From NCBI GenBank assembly GCA_910586225.1, contig CAJUIL010000007.1:60966-124965 (forward strand): a DNA stretch of 64,000 bases. The letters are read 5' to 3'. Below the pieces are notes generated by a model. The model was not told where the DNA came from. It saw only the letters and a program-made list of their open reading frames with translations, and ran no database searches. Below are positions 53,073 through 62,774 of the stretch, one piece after another. A program made the position numbers and the translations under genes. This DNA comes from an uncultured Eubacterium sp. (GTDB lineage: Bacteria; Bacillota; Clostridia; Lachnospirales; Lachnospiraceae). Numbering within the stretch: the first letter of the stretch is position 1; every line of letters begins with the position of its first letter.

Positions 53073-53094
53073 CTAAAAAAATTACGAAAACAGA

Positions 53095-53940
53095 TCACTT
53101 TAACGCCAACAGCATTTGATATACCTCACGCTTTGAAATTCCCCTGTCTTTTGCTACCATACGCATAGCTTCTTTATTAGACAGTCCCTTCTCTTCATAA
53201 ATCCTCATATGCTCCGTCAGATCCATCTGCATCCATTCCGCAATTTCTTCCTTTTCAATATCCGCATAAGATTTTCCTTCAATAACCAGCACATACTCAC
53301 CACGCGGTTCGTGCTCCTCATAATATCGAAGCACTTCCACAAGGGAAGCTCGCATAACCTCTTCATGCTTTTTTGTAAGCTCCCGGCACACAGCTATGTT
53401 TCGTTCTCCCAGCGCTTGATGCAGCTCTTCCAATGTATGGACAAGATGATGAGGCGCCTCATAAAGGATGATCGTACGCGTTTCTGATTTTAATTCTTCC
53501 AATACAATTCCGCGTTTTTTCTTATCACGCGGCAAAAATGCTTCAAATGCAAATCTTCTTGTACTTAATCCAGATACGGTAAGCGCTGTAATACACGCCG
53601 CAGCTCCCGGCAAGGAAACTATTTCAATCCCTTCCTCACAGCAAATCCTGACCAGCTCCTCACCTGGATCTGAAATGCCCGGCGTACCAGCATCGGTGAT
53701 CAAAGCAAGATTTTTACCTGCCCGCAGCTTTTCTATCAGCTGATATGCTTTTTCTATTTTATTAAACTCATGATAGCTTGTCAGAGGTGTTTTTATCTCA
53801 AAATGATTCAGCAGCTTGATCGAATTTCGTGTATCCTCAGCCGCGATCAGATCCACCTCTTTTAATGTACGAAGCACCCGCAGCGTAATATCCTCCAGAT
53901 TGCCGATCGGCGTTGCACACAAATACAATTTACCAGCCAT
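53095..53940 (-). CDS. rsmI: 16S rRNA (cytidine-1402-2'-O)-methyltransferase
   Basis: The 281-residue protein from the ATG at 53940 has the tetrapyrrole-methylase fold with SAM-binding motifs: LYLCATPIGNLEDITLRVL near the N-terminus, AEDTRNSIKLLNHF, DAGTPGISDPGEELV, PGAAACITALTVSGL, and a C-terminal helix-turn-helix-like stretch LSNKEAMRMVAKDRGISKREVY. It modifies C1402 of 16S rRNA with RsmH. It is at the end of a conserved block with trmN6, yaaT and holB. Confidence 0.95.
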   Translation of the reverse strand: MAGKLYLCATPIGNLEDITLRVLRTLKEVDLIAAEDTRNSIKLLNHFEIKTPLTSYHEFNKIEKAYQLIEKLRAGKNLALITDAGTPGISDPGEELVRICCEEGIEIVSLPGAAACITALTVSGLSTRRFAFEAFLPRDKKKRGIVLEELKSETRTIILYEAPHHLVHTLEELHQALGERNIAVCRELTKKHEEVMRASLVEVLRYYEEHEPRGEYVLVIEGKSYADIEKEEIAEWMQMDLTEHMRIYEEKGLSNKEAMRMVAKDRGISKREVYQMLLALK

Positions 53941-53954
53941 AAACATACTCCCAC

Positions 53955-54695
53955 CTAATATCCATAAATCTCATATATCTCATCGGTATACTTACCATCT
54001 TCCCGGTAAACAATCAACGGCTTTTCTACTGTCAGCCTTGGCCGTCCGCCCCTCAGTCCTTCCAGCAGCACCATATTCGGTTCCCGGTCTGCATACGGAT
54101 ACACGAGCTTCATCCGCTTTGGTTCAATCCCATACGCCGTCATGCGGCACATGATCTCCGACAGCCGGAACGGACGATGCACCATATAAAAGCGCCCCTT
54201 CGGAGGCAGCAGCCTCGCGGTTTCCCGCAAAATATCCTCCAGCGTACACAACACCTCATGCCGGGCAATCGTTTTGGCATCCTGCATATTCTGTAATCCA
54301 TGCTTTCCGATCATATACGGCGGATTCGTTGTCACTACATCAAAAGAAGATGCTCCAAACCGTATTGAAGCATCCTTTATATCTCCGGTTACAATATCTA
54401 TTTTCGATTCCAGCCCATTCAGTCTGACACTCCTTTGCGCCATATCCGCGCTTTCCGGCTGAATTTCCAGCCCTGTAAAGTGCTCGCCCTGTGTCTTTGC
54501 TTCCAGTAAGATTGGAATAATTCCAGTCCCCGTTCCCAGATCCAGCGCTCGTTCTCCCGCTTTTACATTTACAAAGCCTGACAGCAGAACCGCATCCATA
54601 CCAAAGCAAAACCGCTTCGGATGCTGGATGATCATATAACCGTTTCGCTGCAATTCATCAATGCGTTCCCCTTCACGAAGCTTATTTTGTATCAT
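53955..54695 (-). CDS. trmN6: tRNA1(Val) (adenine-37-N6)-methyltransferase family
   Basis: The 246-residue protein is a class I SAM methyltransferase: motif I ALDLGTGTGIIPILLEAK near residue 50, FTGLEIQPESAD and the NPPY motif (VVTTNPPYMIG) that marks adenine N6-methylation. It matches YabB/TrmN6, which modifies A37 of tRNA1(Val) in E. coli. Its start lies within the last codons of ricT (14-base overlap) without a separate strong ribosome site, which suggests coupled translation. Confidence 0.9.
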   Translation of the reverse strand: MIQNKLREGERIDELQRNGYMIIQHPKRFCFGMDAVLLSGFVNVKAGERALDLGTGTGIIPILLEAKTQGEHFTGLEIQPESADMAQRSVRLNGLESKIDIVTGDIKDASIRFGASSFDVVTTNPPYMIGKHGLQNMQDAKTIARHEVLCTLEDILRETARLLPPKGRFYMVHRPFRLSEIMCRMTAYGIEPKRMKLVYPYADREPNMVLLEGLRGGRPRLTVEKPLIVYREDGKYTDEIYEIYGY

Positions 54696-55587
54696 CTAAC
54701 TTTGATTTTCCTTCCCTGTCCTCAAGCACAGAAAGCTTCTTAATTTCTTCAGCAGATACTTTTACTTTATGCTTCTTTTGCCTGAACCGTAATTCCTTAA
54801 CCTTATATTCCCGCAGCTCCTTTTCACCGTTCACATCAACCTTTACCTTGACCAGCTGACGGAGCACGCTGACACTCTGCACTTCTCCCCGCAAACCATC
54901 TTTTGTCGTAACGTGTTCGTTGATCTCTGGCAAAGTACTATTCAAATATTCATACGTTTCCTGTTCATTTTTTAAACAACACATTAGTCTCCCACAGACT
55001 CCAGATATCTTAGTGGGATTTAAAGAAAGATTCTGTTCTTTCGCCATCTTAATCGAAACCGGAACAAATTCCGATAAATAGGAAGAACAACACAGCTGCC
55101 TCCCACAAATTCCGATTCCCCCAAGAATTTTTGTCTCATCCCGCACACCAATCTGACGAAGCTCGATCCTTGTGCGGAACACTGAAGCCAGATCCTTAAC
55201 CAGCTCCCGGAAATCAATTCTGCCATCTGCGGTAAAATAAAACAAAAGCTTGTTATTATCAAACGTATACTCAGCCTGTACCAGTTTCATCTCCAGCCCA
55301 TGCTTCGCAATTTTCTCCTGACAGATTTTATAAGCGCCTTCCTGCTTCTCTTTATTTTTTTGCTGCTGCTTCTCATCCTCATCTGTCGCGATACGTATCA
55401 CTGGCTTTAACGGCTGTGTGACTTTTTCATCTTCAACCTCTTTCGATGGTATCATAACCGTTCCAAATTCCACGCCGCGCGCAGTTTCTACAATGACGTG
55501 AGTCCCAGTTTCCATTTCCATATCCGCAGGATCAAAATAATAGATCTTACCTGCGTTCCGAAATCTGACTCCTACGATCTTTATCAT
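54682..55587 (-). CDS. ricT: PSP1-domain protein YaaT/RicT
   Basis: The 301-residue protein has the PSP1 C-terminal pattern. Cysteines that in RicT hold a [4Fe-4S] cluster of the Y-complex are readable in GGIGICGRQLCCSSYLSEF and SGVCGRLMCCLKNEQETYEYL. In Bacillus RicT, RicA and RicF control RNA processing, sporulation and biofilm formation. It follows holB after five bases and overlaps trmN6, the classical Bacillus gene order. Confidence 0.94.
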   Translation of the reverse strand: MIKIVGVRFRNAGKIYYFDPADMEMETGTHVIVETARGVEFGTVMIPSKEVEDEKVTQPLKPVIRIATDEDEKQQQKNKEKQEGAYKICQEKIAKHGLEMKLVQAEYTFDNNKLLFYFTADGRIDFRELVKDLASVFRTRIELRQIGVRDETKILGGIGICGRQLCCSSYLSEFVPVSIKMAKEQNLSLNPTKISGVCGRLMCCLKNEQETYEYLNSTLPEINEHVTTKDGLRGEVQSVSVLRQLVKVKVDVNGEKELREYKVKELRFRQKKHKVKVSAEEIKKLSVLEDREGKSKLDDTK

Positions 55588-55592
55588 ATATC

Positions 55593-56582
55593 TTAGTTCT
55601 CCTTCATTGTCAGCAATAATAATTCAATTACTATATCAAAATTTACATTTGCATTTAATCTCGTTTTCGCCTTATCCAAAGCTTTTAAGATTTCCTGAAT
55701 ACCATGATAAGAGCTGTGGCTTGCCTGCTTTTTTATATCGTAAACCTGTTCTTTAAAAATCAGCCCGTTAATATCCATCGTCGCCTTATACATCAGCACA
55801 TCCCGATACCATACAAGCATAATATCAAAGTAATCATTTACAGACATTTTATATTCACTGATCTGCTTAACAGCTTCCCCCATCTCGTAAACATCGATGT
55901 CCTTTAACCGCTTCATTAATTGTATTGCTGATTCCTTTAACTCATTAAAATGTTCAGAGCTAGCCAGCTGGATTGCCTTGCCTACATTTCCTTGCGCAAA
56001 CGCAGTACTGATATCTGCCTGATAATCCGGTATCTGTAAATTTTTCATTAAATAACTGCGTATTTTCTCATTTGCAGCTGGCTTTAAATTGAGCCTGATA
56101 CAGCGTGATAAGATTGTCGGCAAAAAAATATCCGCGTTCGTCGTCAAAAGAAGAATCACTACATAGGCAGGCGGTTCTTCAATCGTTTTCAGCAAAGCGT
56201 TCTGCGCCTGCAGGTTCATCTTTTCTGCTTCATCTACAATATAAATTTTATAAGGACTCGCATATGGCTTTACGGCAACGTCCTGATTGATCTGCCTGCG
56301 GATATCGTCTACCGATATCGTATTTGGCTTTTCATGTACGAGATATATAATATCCGGATGATTATGACTGACTGCCTGCTTACAGGAACGGCATTCCATA
56401 CAACCCTCTGTTCCCTGCTTCTCACACTGTAAGGCCATAGCAAATGCTTCTGCCAGCATCTTTTTTCCAGACAGCCTTGGACCATTTAAAATATAGGAAT
56501 GAGATACCTTATCCATCCCGATTGCGTTCTGAAAGTGCTCAATAATCTGTTCATGACCTATGATGTCTCTAAATCCAGCCAT
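55593..56582 (-). CDS. holB: DNA polymerase III subunit delta'
   Basis: The ATG at 56582 (MAGFRDIIGHEQI) follows AAAGGGG by eight bases, giving 329 residues. It has a P-loop GPRLSGKK (residues 34-41), a zinc cluster of spaced cysteines (CEKQGTEGCMECRSC), VDDIRRQ and DEAEKMNLQAQNALLKTIEEPP, the clamp-loader AAA+ motifs. It is a subunit that, with HolA and DnaX, loads the sliding clamp. It lies in the yaaR-holB-yaaT order. Confidence 0.94.
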   Translation of the reverse strand: MAGFRDIIGHEQIIEHFQNAIGMDKVSHSYILNGPRLSGKKMLAEAFAMALQCEKQGTEGCMECRSCKQAVSHNHPDIIYLVHEKPNTISVDDIRRQINQDVAVKPYASPYKIYIVDEAEKMNLQAQNALLKTIEEPPAYVVILLLTTNADIFLPTILSRCIRLNLKPAANEKIRSYLMKNLQIPDYQADISTAFAQGNVGKAIQLASSEHFNELKESAIQLMKRLKDIDVYEMGEAVKQISEYKMSVNDYFDIMLVWYRDVLMYKATMDINGLIFKEQVYDIKKQASHSSYHGIQEILKALDKAKTRLNANVNFDIVIELLLLTMKEN

Positions 56583-56621
56583 AATAACACCCCTTTCATT
56601 CATTTTCTTATCGTTATGACA

Positions 56622-57062
56622 TTAAGTAAAAATATCCAGCAGCAGCCCTGCAATCTCGCCAATCTTACTTAATATCTTGATATGATCTTTTTCTTCCTCA
56701 CACAACTCCTGTGCAAGCTCATCCAGATTGCTGTCTACCAACCGGATAATTCCATAAACACGGTGCCTTCCTCTCCGGTCCAAAAAATTTTCTCTGGAAA
56801 ACTTATGAGAGCGGTTTACCACCTCGTTCAGAAAATCCTTGATCTGCCCGCGATACTTTTTCATATCGCGGATATCCATATGGCGCGCGATCAGCTCGCC
56901 CTGTTTTGTAATATCCTTGAGCATCGCTTCCAGCTGCTTTTGAAGCTCTTCATCCCCAATCGCGCTTGTCAACGCAAACTTAAATCCATCGCCTGCATTT
57001 TCTACTGGAGCTGCGCTTTCCGTCGGCATTACAGGCGCCGCCTGATTTACTTTAATATCCAT
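56622..57062 (-). CDS. yaaR: YaaR/DUF327 family protein
   Basis: The 146-residue protein starts MDIKVNQAAPVMPTE and has the DUF327 helical core (DEELQKQLEAMLKDITKQGELIARHMDIRDMKKYRGQIKDFLNEVVNRSHKFS). Length and gene position before holB match YaaR. It is cytosolic, with no catalytic motif. A regulatory role near sporulation or RNA processing is unproven. Confidence 0.9.
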   Translation of the reverse strand: MDIKVNQAAPVMPTESAAPVENAGDGFKFALTSAIGDEELQKQLEAMLKDITKQGELIARHMDIRDMKKYRGQIKDFLNEVVNRSHKFSRENFLDRRGRHRVYGIIRLVDSNLDELAQELCEEEKDHIKILSKIGEIAGLLLDIFT

Positions 57063-57104
57063 ACTTCCCGCCTTATCTAACTACCCTGTCTACTATACCT
57101 GATC

Positions 57105-58595
57105 CTATTCATTGTATGCAACTGTAAGAATTTTCTTATACTGCTTATCTCTCGTTCCCTGTACCTGAAGTCCCAGCTTTCTGCATGATTCCAATATATC
57201 AGCCAGTTCCTGCGTCATGACCTCGCCCGGCACGATCATCGGGATTCCAGGGGGATATAGATAAATATATTCTGCACATACTTTTCCGATGCTGTTTTCG
57301 ATACGTGTTTCTTCTACATTATAATCATCCGTATCCGAAATTTCCATCACTTTTTCTCTTGGCGCGTAAACTTTCTGCAAAAGCTGTTCCGTTCTGTTAT
57401 CCTCCAACATCTCTTCCGTATTATCCAGTTCACGGTCGATTTCCAAAAGTGCCCAAAACAGACGGTCGAAGCCTTCCTGCGTATCCATGATACTTGTCAT
57501 CGCCAGTACATACTCAGCCGAATACAATTCCATCTGCAAACGATACCGCTCCAACAACAGATCGTATAATTTCACACCATTAATCCTTGTACCACGGGTA
57601 CTGATCAATATTTTTCCATGGTCGACAGTCCAAGCCGCATACGTCTTATAATCTTTTTCGGTTAAAACGTGAAGATGCTTTAATTTTTGTGCTGCTTCAT
57701 AAAAACGGAGCAGACGCTTTTGATATGTTTCAAAGAGCTGCTTTCCAGATCTCTCCAACAGTCCAACGCAACGGTCAATACTCGCCATCAACAAATATGA
57801 CGGAGAACTGCTCTGAAATATGCGCAGCGTTTCCTCCAGCTTTCCGCAATCTACACGCTCATTTACTATGTGCAGCGCTGCCGTCTGCGTAAAGCCCGGC
57901 AATGTCTTATGCAAACTGTGAACCACAAGATCCGCACCTTGGCTGAGGGCAGAATCAGGAAAATACGTACTTAGTGCCAAATGTGCTCCATGCGCCTCAT
58001 CCACCATAACATTTGCGCCATATTTATGAGCAATTTCCGCTATTTCCCTAATATCTGATACAATGCCATCATAGGTCGGCGACGTAATCACAACCAAACG
58101 CGTCTGCGCTTGATGCTTCAATGCCTCCTCCACCGCATCCGGCTTAATGTTTCCCTGAATCCCACATTCCATTAGTTCCGGATAAACATAATCTGCCTTT
58201 AGTTGAAATAGCTTGATCGCATGATAAACGGATTTATGACAATTTCGCGCGATTAATACATGATCGCCGCGTTTTACAAGCGCTCCGATCGCACTTAAAA
58301 TCCCTCCGGTACTTCCATTAATTAAAAACCAAGATCTTTTACTTTGAAAAATTTGTGCCAATCGCTGCTGTGCATTTAACAATATGTCTTGCGCATGATA
58401 CAGATTATCAAAGCCTTCGATTTCCGTGATATCAATCTGATACGGATTGGTAAACGTAAGCCCCGCCCGCTTGTGTGCCGGCATATGAAACGGATAATAA
58501 TCTGACCTTGCATACGCTGCCAGACGCTCATATAATTCTTCATACTCTCTATAGTCTGTTAATTGTTTTTCCATATTTTCCTTAATCTTTTCCAT
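57105..58595 (-). CDS. Orn/Lys/Arg decarboxylase family protein (YaaO/SpeA-like)
   Basis: The 496-residue PLP enzyme has YPFHMPAHKRAG near residue 34, ITEIEGFDNLYHAQ, NGSTGGILSAIGAL, MVDEAHGAHLA near 197 and the PLP lysine in VVHSLHKTLPG (K230). The C-terminal domain has LYPPGIPMIVPGE. It is a biosynthetic Orn/Lys/Arg decarboxylase; substrate cannot be fixed by eye, with arginine likely by comparison with Bacillus SpeA. The ATG abuts the stop of the AbiEii-like gene; an ATG at 58574 has a better ribosome site (AAGGA). In Bacillus its homologue yaaO occupies this same place, with tmk next; here tmk is absent. Confidence 0.9.
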   Translation of the reverse strand: MEKIKENMEKQLTDYREYEELYERLAAYARSDYYPFHMPAHKRAGLTFTNPYQIDITEIEGFDNLYHAQDILLNAQQRLAQIFQSKRSWFLINGSTGGILSAIGALVKRGDHVLIARNCHKSVYHAIKLFQLKADYVYPELMECGIQGNIKPDAVEEALKHQAQTRLVVITSPTYDGIVSDIREIAEIAHKYGANVMVDEAHGAHLALSTYFPDSALSQGADLVVHSLHKTLPGFTQTAALHIVNERVDCGKLEETLRIFQSSSPSYLLMASIDRCVGLLERSGKQLFETYQKRLLRFYEAAQKLKHLHVLTEKDYKTYAAWTVDHGKILISTRGTRINGVKLYDLLLERYRLQMELYSAEYVLAMTSIMDTQEGFDRLFWALLEIDRELDNTEEMLEDNRTEQLLQKVYAPREKVMEISDTDDYNVEETRIENSIGKVCAEYIYLYPPGIPMIVPGEVMTQELADILESCRKLGLQVQGTRDKQYKKILTVAYNE

Positions 58596-59477
58596 TTAGT
58601 CGATACATCTTCCAAGCTCCGGCATCCAGTCGCCGAGATAAACTATATTTCTACACATATGCTCCCAGATTACCTGTAAAAACCGTCCGTTCAGTTCCAT
58701 CACAGCTTCCCACTCCGGCTGTTTTCTTTTCGCACGACGAAGATACGCTTTCCATTTCTTTTCCATATATCGGCTGTCACGATAAGAGGCCCACAACGTC
58801 CATCTTTTTTCCTCTACTGGTATTTTTCGCTCCTTACATCCATCAAACAAAAGCTCCCAGACCTTCCGGCCTGACAAAATATCCTTGCGTAAAATCTCAT
58901 ATGCGTCCAAGTAACAAGACATATCGTTCAAAAGCTCCAGCTTCTCCAAAATTTCCAGATATTTTTCCGTGATCACATATTCGCTCGGATAACAATTAAT
59001 TTGTATTGTCCGGTTATTATTGGAGAATAAATGCACATCCTTGACATACGGTTTCAGATTTTCTTCTGATACACGCTCCAGCTTTATTTTTATCGGAATC
59101 TTTACAGATGAAAGCTCTGCACATACATCCACGTAAATATTTCCCCAGTCCATCCATACCTGATACTTCCAATGGATCGCATCCTTTTTATAATTACGGA
59201 GTAAAACCGCAAAAAGTTCGCTGATATCACTTTTTTTATAATGAAATCTTTCTGATTCCCTAATAAAAAAATGCAGACTGAAATCTACCTTCTTTCTGTA
59301 GCTTTCCAAACTCAAAATCCCACTGTTTTTCATCCAAAAGCTTTCTCCATTTTCCGACCCGGCAATCCGCAGCACGATTTCTTCTAAAACAGACGCTACC
59401 AGCAGGTTTTCAAACGGTATCTGCAGCTCCTCGCTCCTTTGTCTGATAAATTGTTCATTCAGAAGACGGTTTTCCAT
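58596..59477 (-). CDS. AbiEii-like nucleotidyltransferase, diverged
   Basis: From the ATG at 59477 the protein has 293 residues. The N-terminus LLNEQFIRQRSEELQIPFENLLVASVLEEIVLRIA, then FWMKNSGIL and YRKKVDFSLHF, follow the pattern of AbiEii, in which GGT... and a D-x-D pair would be catalytic; here they read KNSGIL and VDFS, so the active site is altered or lost. Middle blocks such as IKIPIKIKLERVS and CYPSEYVITEKYLEILEKLELLNDMSCYLDAYEI (the DAYEI type end) also fit. The start overlaps the AbiEi-like stop by one base (TAATG). It may be an inactive or altered type IV toxin. Confidence 0.6.
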   Translation of the reverse strand: MENRLLNEQFIRQRSEELQIPFENLLVASVLEEIVLRIAGSENGESFWMKNSGILSLESYRKKVDFSLHFFIRESERFHYKKSDISELFAVLLRNYKKDAIHWKYQVWMDWGNIYVDVCAELSSVKIPIKIKLERVSEENLKPYVKDVHLFSNNNRTIQINCYPSEYVITEKYLEILEKLELLNDMSCYLDAYEILRKDILSGRKVWELLFDGCKERKIPVEEKRWTLWASYRDSRYMEKKWKAYLRRAKRKQPEWEAVMELNGRFLQVIWEHMCRNIVYLGDWMPELGRCID

Positions 59478-60109
59478 TATAACCACACCCCTATTTGATT
59501 CCTTACCTTAGCCAATACCTTTCTTTCCCTCGCATATTCCAAAAGCTTTGCAATATCCTTTTCCTTATCCGACAAAAACGCCCGCAACGCCTGCTGCAGA
59601 TCATTCCGATCCATTCTATTTTCATACTTTAAGATATCACAGACTAAACGCTCCTTTTCGTAAATCATCATTTCAGAATTGCCAAGCACAATACTCTTCG
59701 TCCCTATCTGCAATACTTCAGGTTCGGTATAATATGGCTGCACCAGCGGATAATCCATTTTAAACCGGGATTTCGACGTATTTTTATCAACCGCAAGCGT
59801 CCACTTAAACGGTCTGCTTTTCAAGTAATGATAACAGTACAATGCGCTCTCCATGCTCAAAACACAATCAGAAAACATCGCTGTAATAATATCCTCTTCC
59901 CGCTTTTTACGGTAGTTCATAGAATAATATCCGTTCTTTACTCTTTCGATCAGCCCATCTTCCACAAACGTCTGAATCCTGCGATAATCCATACCGAGCG
60001 TATAAAGCTGTGACGTTTTTACGATACCGCCATGCTGCTCCATCAACTGCTGAATTTCTTCCGCCTGCTTCTCCCTTTTTTCCTGTCTTGTCATTTTATG
60101 CTCACTCAT
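59477..60109 (-). CDS. AbiEi-like antitoxin with N-terminal winged-helix
   Basis: The 210-residue protein has a helical start, an AbiEi N-terminal winged helix GGIVKTSQLYTLGMDYRRIQTFVEDGLIERVKNGYYSM (residues 28-65), and the C-terminal antitoxin part (SMESALYCYHYLKSRP, ERLVCDILKYENRMDRNDL). The family partners are AbiEii toxins, and in known systems AbiEi represses its operon. The stop overlaps the AbiEii-like start. The pair leads into the housekeeping operon without a gap, a rare setting. Confidence 0.75.
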   Translation of the reverse strand: MSEHKMTRQEKREKQAEEIQQLMEQHGGIVKTSQLYTLGMDYRRIQTFVEDGLIERVKNGYYSMNYRKKREEDIITAMFSDCVLSMESALYCYHYLKSRPFKWTLAVDKNTSKSRFKMDYPLVQPYYTEPEVLQIGTKSIVLGNSEMMIYEKERLVCDILKYENRMDRNDLQQALRAFLSDKEKDIAKLLEYARERKVLAKVRNQIGVWL

Positions 60110-60308
60110 ACTGTTTTTTCCGCTCCATAAATATAATCCGAGTATTTGAAAACATTATATTCCTTTTTATCTATAGATGTCAAATCAATCCTTTATTTTT
60201 TGTTTTGCTTTTATTACTTGCATAATACCATACAATTATACTATTATAATATAGAAAATCGCCTTCAGCGAAGAGATAAAAATCCAGTCAGAAAGGACTT
60301 GCCGCATA

Positions 60309-60829
60309 TGCCATCTTCTTATTTAAGCTCCTCGCATAAAAACCCATCAAGAAAATCATGCGAGCAGACAATCAAAAAAATACTAACCAGAGAATTTGAA
60401 GAATATGGGGAAAATCATCATTTTAAACAGGCGTCCGATTTTATGATCTATTTTGAATCCCTGCATCCAGCTTCACCGGGTCTGACAAAGCAGGTACAGC
60501 GCGCGGTAAACGCTTTGGATCTTCCCCGTGATGAAAACGGCTATTTCATGATCAACAAAACAGTAGAAGAATACAAGGCGGAGCAAGAGCTTTCCCATTT
60601 GCTCCAAGCCTCCGGCCTCGTCAATCTATCAGACTGCACGCCAATCCTGATACACGCCGAACCATGGAAACAAGACCATATCATACACTTGATAAAATCA
60701 GCGCCGGAACTACAGCAACTTTATGTCACGCTGGCCAAAGCTGACAATGGGGTATTGCTATACACGAAAAAACCTGAAGAACTACTTTCTTTCTTCTCAG
60801 AATTTTTAAAAATAGATGCTGTAAATTAG
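60309..60829 (+). CDS. Divergent ArgR-like regulator
   Basis: The ATG at 60309 follows AAAGGAC by 10 bases; the open frame begins earlier but upstream is AT-rich intergenic sequence. The 173-residue protein has a winged-helix-like start (FEEYGENHHFKQASDFMIYFESLHPASPGLTKQVQRAVNAL) and a C-terminal region LIHAEPWKQDHIIHLIKSAPELQQLYVTLAKADNGVLLYTKKPEELLSFFSEFL, the layout of the ArgR DNA-binding and arginine-binding domains. Similarity is low by eye. It probably senses an amino acid or other small ligand. It lies divergent from abiEi. Confidence 0.55.
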
Positions 60830-60926
60830 AACTTTGATTATATTTTATGCATAAAACCCAGTCTAAAGGGAACTTTTATAAATAATCTGAAAATTTAATC
60901 ATTATTTCACAATGTCTTAAATATCA

Positions 60927-60962
60927 AAAACGACAATTTTTAGAATTAAAAATTGTCGTTTT
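60927..60962. terminator. Bidirectional terminator
   Basis: AAAACGACAATTTTTA (60927-60942) pairs perfectly with TAAAAATTGTCGTTTT (60947-60962) around GAAT. It lies between two convergent genes and has T-runs on the plus side (CGCTTTTT) and A-rich flanks on the other. Confidence 0.8.
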
Positions 60963-61044
60963 CGCTTTTTACGTCATAATTTCAAGTATTATAATTGTCT
61001 TTTACATTTTAGAATTTTAAATATCATTTATACATTTACATTAC

Positions 61045-62676
61045 TTAACGTCTCCATCGCCTTCCGCGCCTTGTCCTGCGAGTATCTCGAATGATCGTAT
61101 ATTGCTTTTGCGCACGCTTACGGTTTCGGTAATTTGCGAGCTTTTGTCTGATCAAATAAGACCTCTCATAAAGTACTTTAAATAGAATAATCAAAACGAT
61201 CCCAAGCAAAATACCGCCAATTATAATCACACTCTGTAAGGAAAATTCAAACTTCAGATTTTTAAACCAATTCACAATATTTGAAACAAACTCTCGAAAA
61301 TCAAATTCTTTGATCTTCGCTACTATATCCAGATTTTTAAGCTTGTCCATCAAGCCTTCACTATTCTTACTATTCTTAGACTCTTCACCCAACTTTTTTG
61401 CCTCATCCTGATCAAAGTTTGTCTTACTTTCTGTATCAGATGTATTTACCGTACTGTTTTCGTTTGTCGCGGCTTCTGTCTGACTGGTGTCCGTTGTCTG
61501 ATCATCTGCCGTTATCGCTGCAGAAGTATCGTTTTTATCAATCAACGTATGTGTACGCACAATATTAGCAGTACCAACCTTGCGTTTTCCATACGTATAA
61601 TTAAGCTGTGCCAAAACATCCTCTGGTAAATCCTCATAGCTGATTTCCATAGATGCTTTGCTGAAATTTACTGTCTTAGGAAGTATGATCTTTGCCTGCG
61701 TGTCAATCTGCGCATAGGGATCATTTGTATTTAATGTATCATATTTCTTTTCATCATAGTTTTCATCTGCTTCGAAGTTTTCAGAGACATTACAAAGATT
61801 AAAATTTTCAAACCCAAACTCAAATAATGCTCTTGTTTCTTTCCAATACTGCGGAGATGATCCGTTTAAAATAACAGACAGTAATGTCATGCCATCCTTC
61901 TGTGCATATGTTACAAGCGTATTGCCTGCTGCATTTGTATATCCTGTCTTTCCGCCTGTGCAGTAATCATATAAATAGGCAGCGGTTTCCCTTGGATAGA
62001 GCATTTTATGATGATTTACCAAATAGGTCGGATCGCTGTGCTTATTTGTAGGCGGTATGGTATAACGCTTCGTGCCGCATATTAAACGAAAGGTTTCATT
62101 TTCATAAGCCGCCCGCGCTATCAAAGCCATATCATACGCAGTCAGATAATGCTTATCATCCGGTAGACCGTGCGGATTCCGGAATTTGGATGATTTACAG
62201 CCTAATTCCTTTGCCTTCTCATTCATCATCTTGACAAACTTCTCTACAGAACCGCTGATATGCTCAGCAACCGCATAAGCGCACTCGTTTGCCGATTCAA
62301 GCATAACTGCATACAAACATTGTTCCATCGTCATTACTTCACCAATATCGCGCCAAATGCTGGATCCTTCGGTCTTATAAATAGAATCCTGTGAGAAGGT
62401 TACAACCTCATCCATTTTACTATTTTCAACCGCAAGAAGCGTAGTCAATATTTTTGTTATACTTGCTGGGTAATATGCCTGATCAATATTCTTCTTATAT
62501 AAAATTGTTCCAGTATCTACATCCATCAAAAGAGCTGCTCCAGCTGTTATCTCCTCTGACAGCTTTGGCCAGTAGTTTTTACTCTTCTTTGCCTGCACCG
62601 GCATGACTGGCAGTACGATCGCAGCCAGTAATACCGCACAAATGAATCTTCGAATCATATTTGTCTTAATTTTCAT
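61045..62676 (-). CDS. dacF: D-alanyl-D-alanine carboxypeptidase (DacF-type)
   Basis: The 543-residue protein has an N-terminal signal/anchor, then the penicillin-binding motifs of S11 peptidases: ASITK with nucleophile S72 and K75, SAN at S128-N130 and KTG at K243-G245. It trims the terminal D-Ala of peptidoglycan stems. A Ser/Thr/Asp-rich linker (residues 385-440), a C-terminal membrane helix (around 490-515) and a basic tail follow, an arrangement longer than the usual DacF (about 390). It lies divergent from trmB. Confidence 0.92.
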   Translation of the reverse strand: MKIKTNMIRRFICAVLLAAIVLPVMPVQAKKSKNYWPKLSEEITAGAALLMDVDTGTILYKKNIDQAYYPASITKILTTLLAVENSKMDEVVTFSQDSIYKTEGSSIWRDIGEVMTMEQCLYAVMLESANECAYAVAEHISGSVEKFVKMMNEKAKELGCKSSKFRNPHGLPDDKHYLTAYDMALIARAAYENETFRLICGTKRYTIPPTNKHSDPTYLVNHHKMLYPRETAAYLYDYCTGGKTGYTNAAGNTLVTYAQKDGMTLLSVILNGSSPQYWKETRALFEFGFENFNLCNVSENFEADENYDEKKYDTLNTNDPYAQIDTQAKIILPKTVNFSKASMEISYEDLPEDVLAQLNYTYGKRKVGTANIVRTHTLIDKNDTSAAITADDQTTDTSQTEAATNENSTVNTSDTESKTNFDQDEAKKLGEESKNSKNSEGLMDKLKNLDIVAKIKEFDFREFVSNIVNWFKNLKFEFSLQSVIIIGGILLGIVLIILFKVLYERSYLIRQKLANYRNRKRAQKQYTIIRDTRRTRRGRRWRR

Positions 62677-62774
62677 ATTTATATCCTCTTAACAATGCGT
62701 CCGTTCTTTTACTAAAATCTCCCATTTTCATTATAGTGTGGATAATAGTGAGAAGCAACACTTTTTTTATTTTT

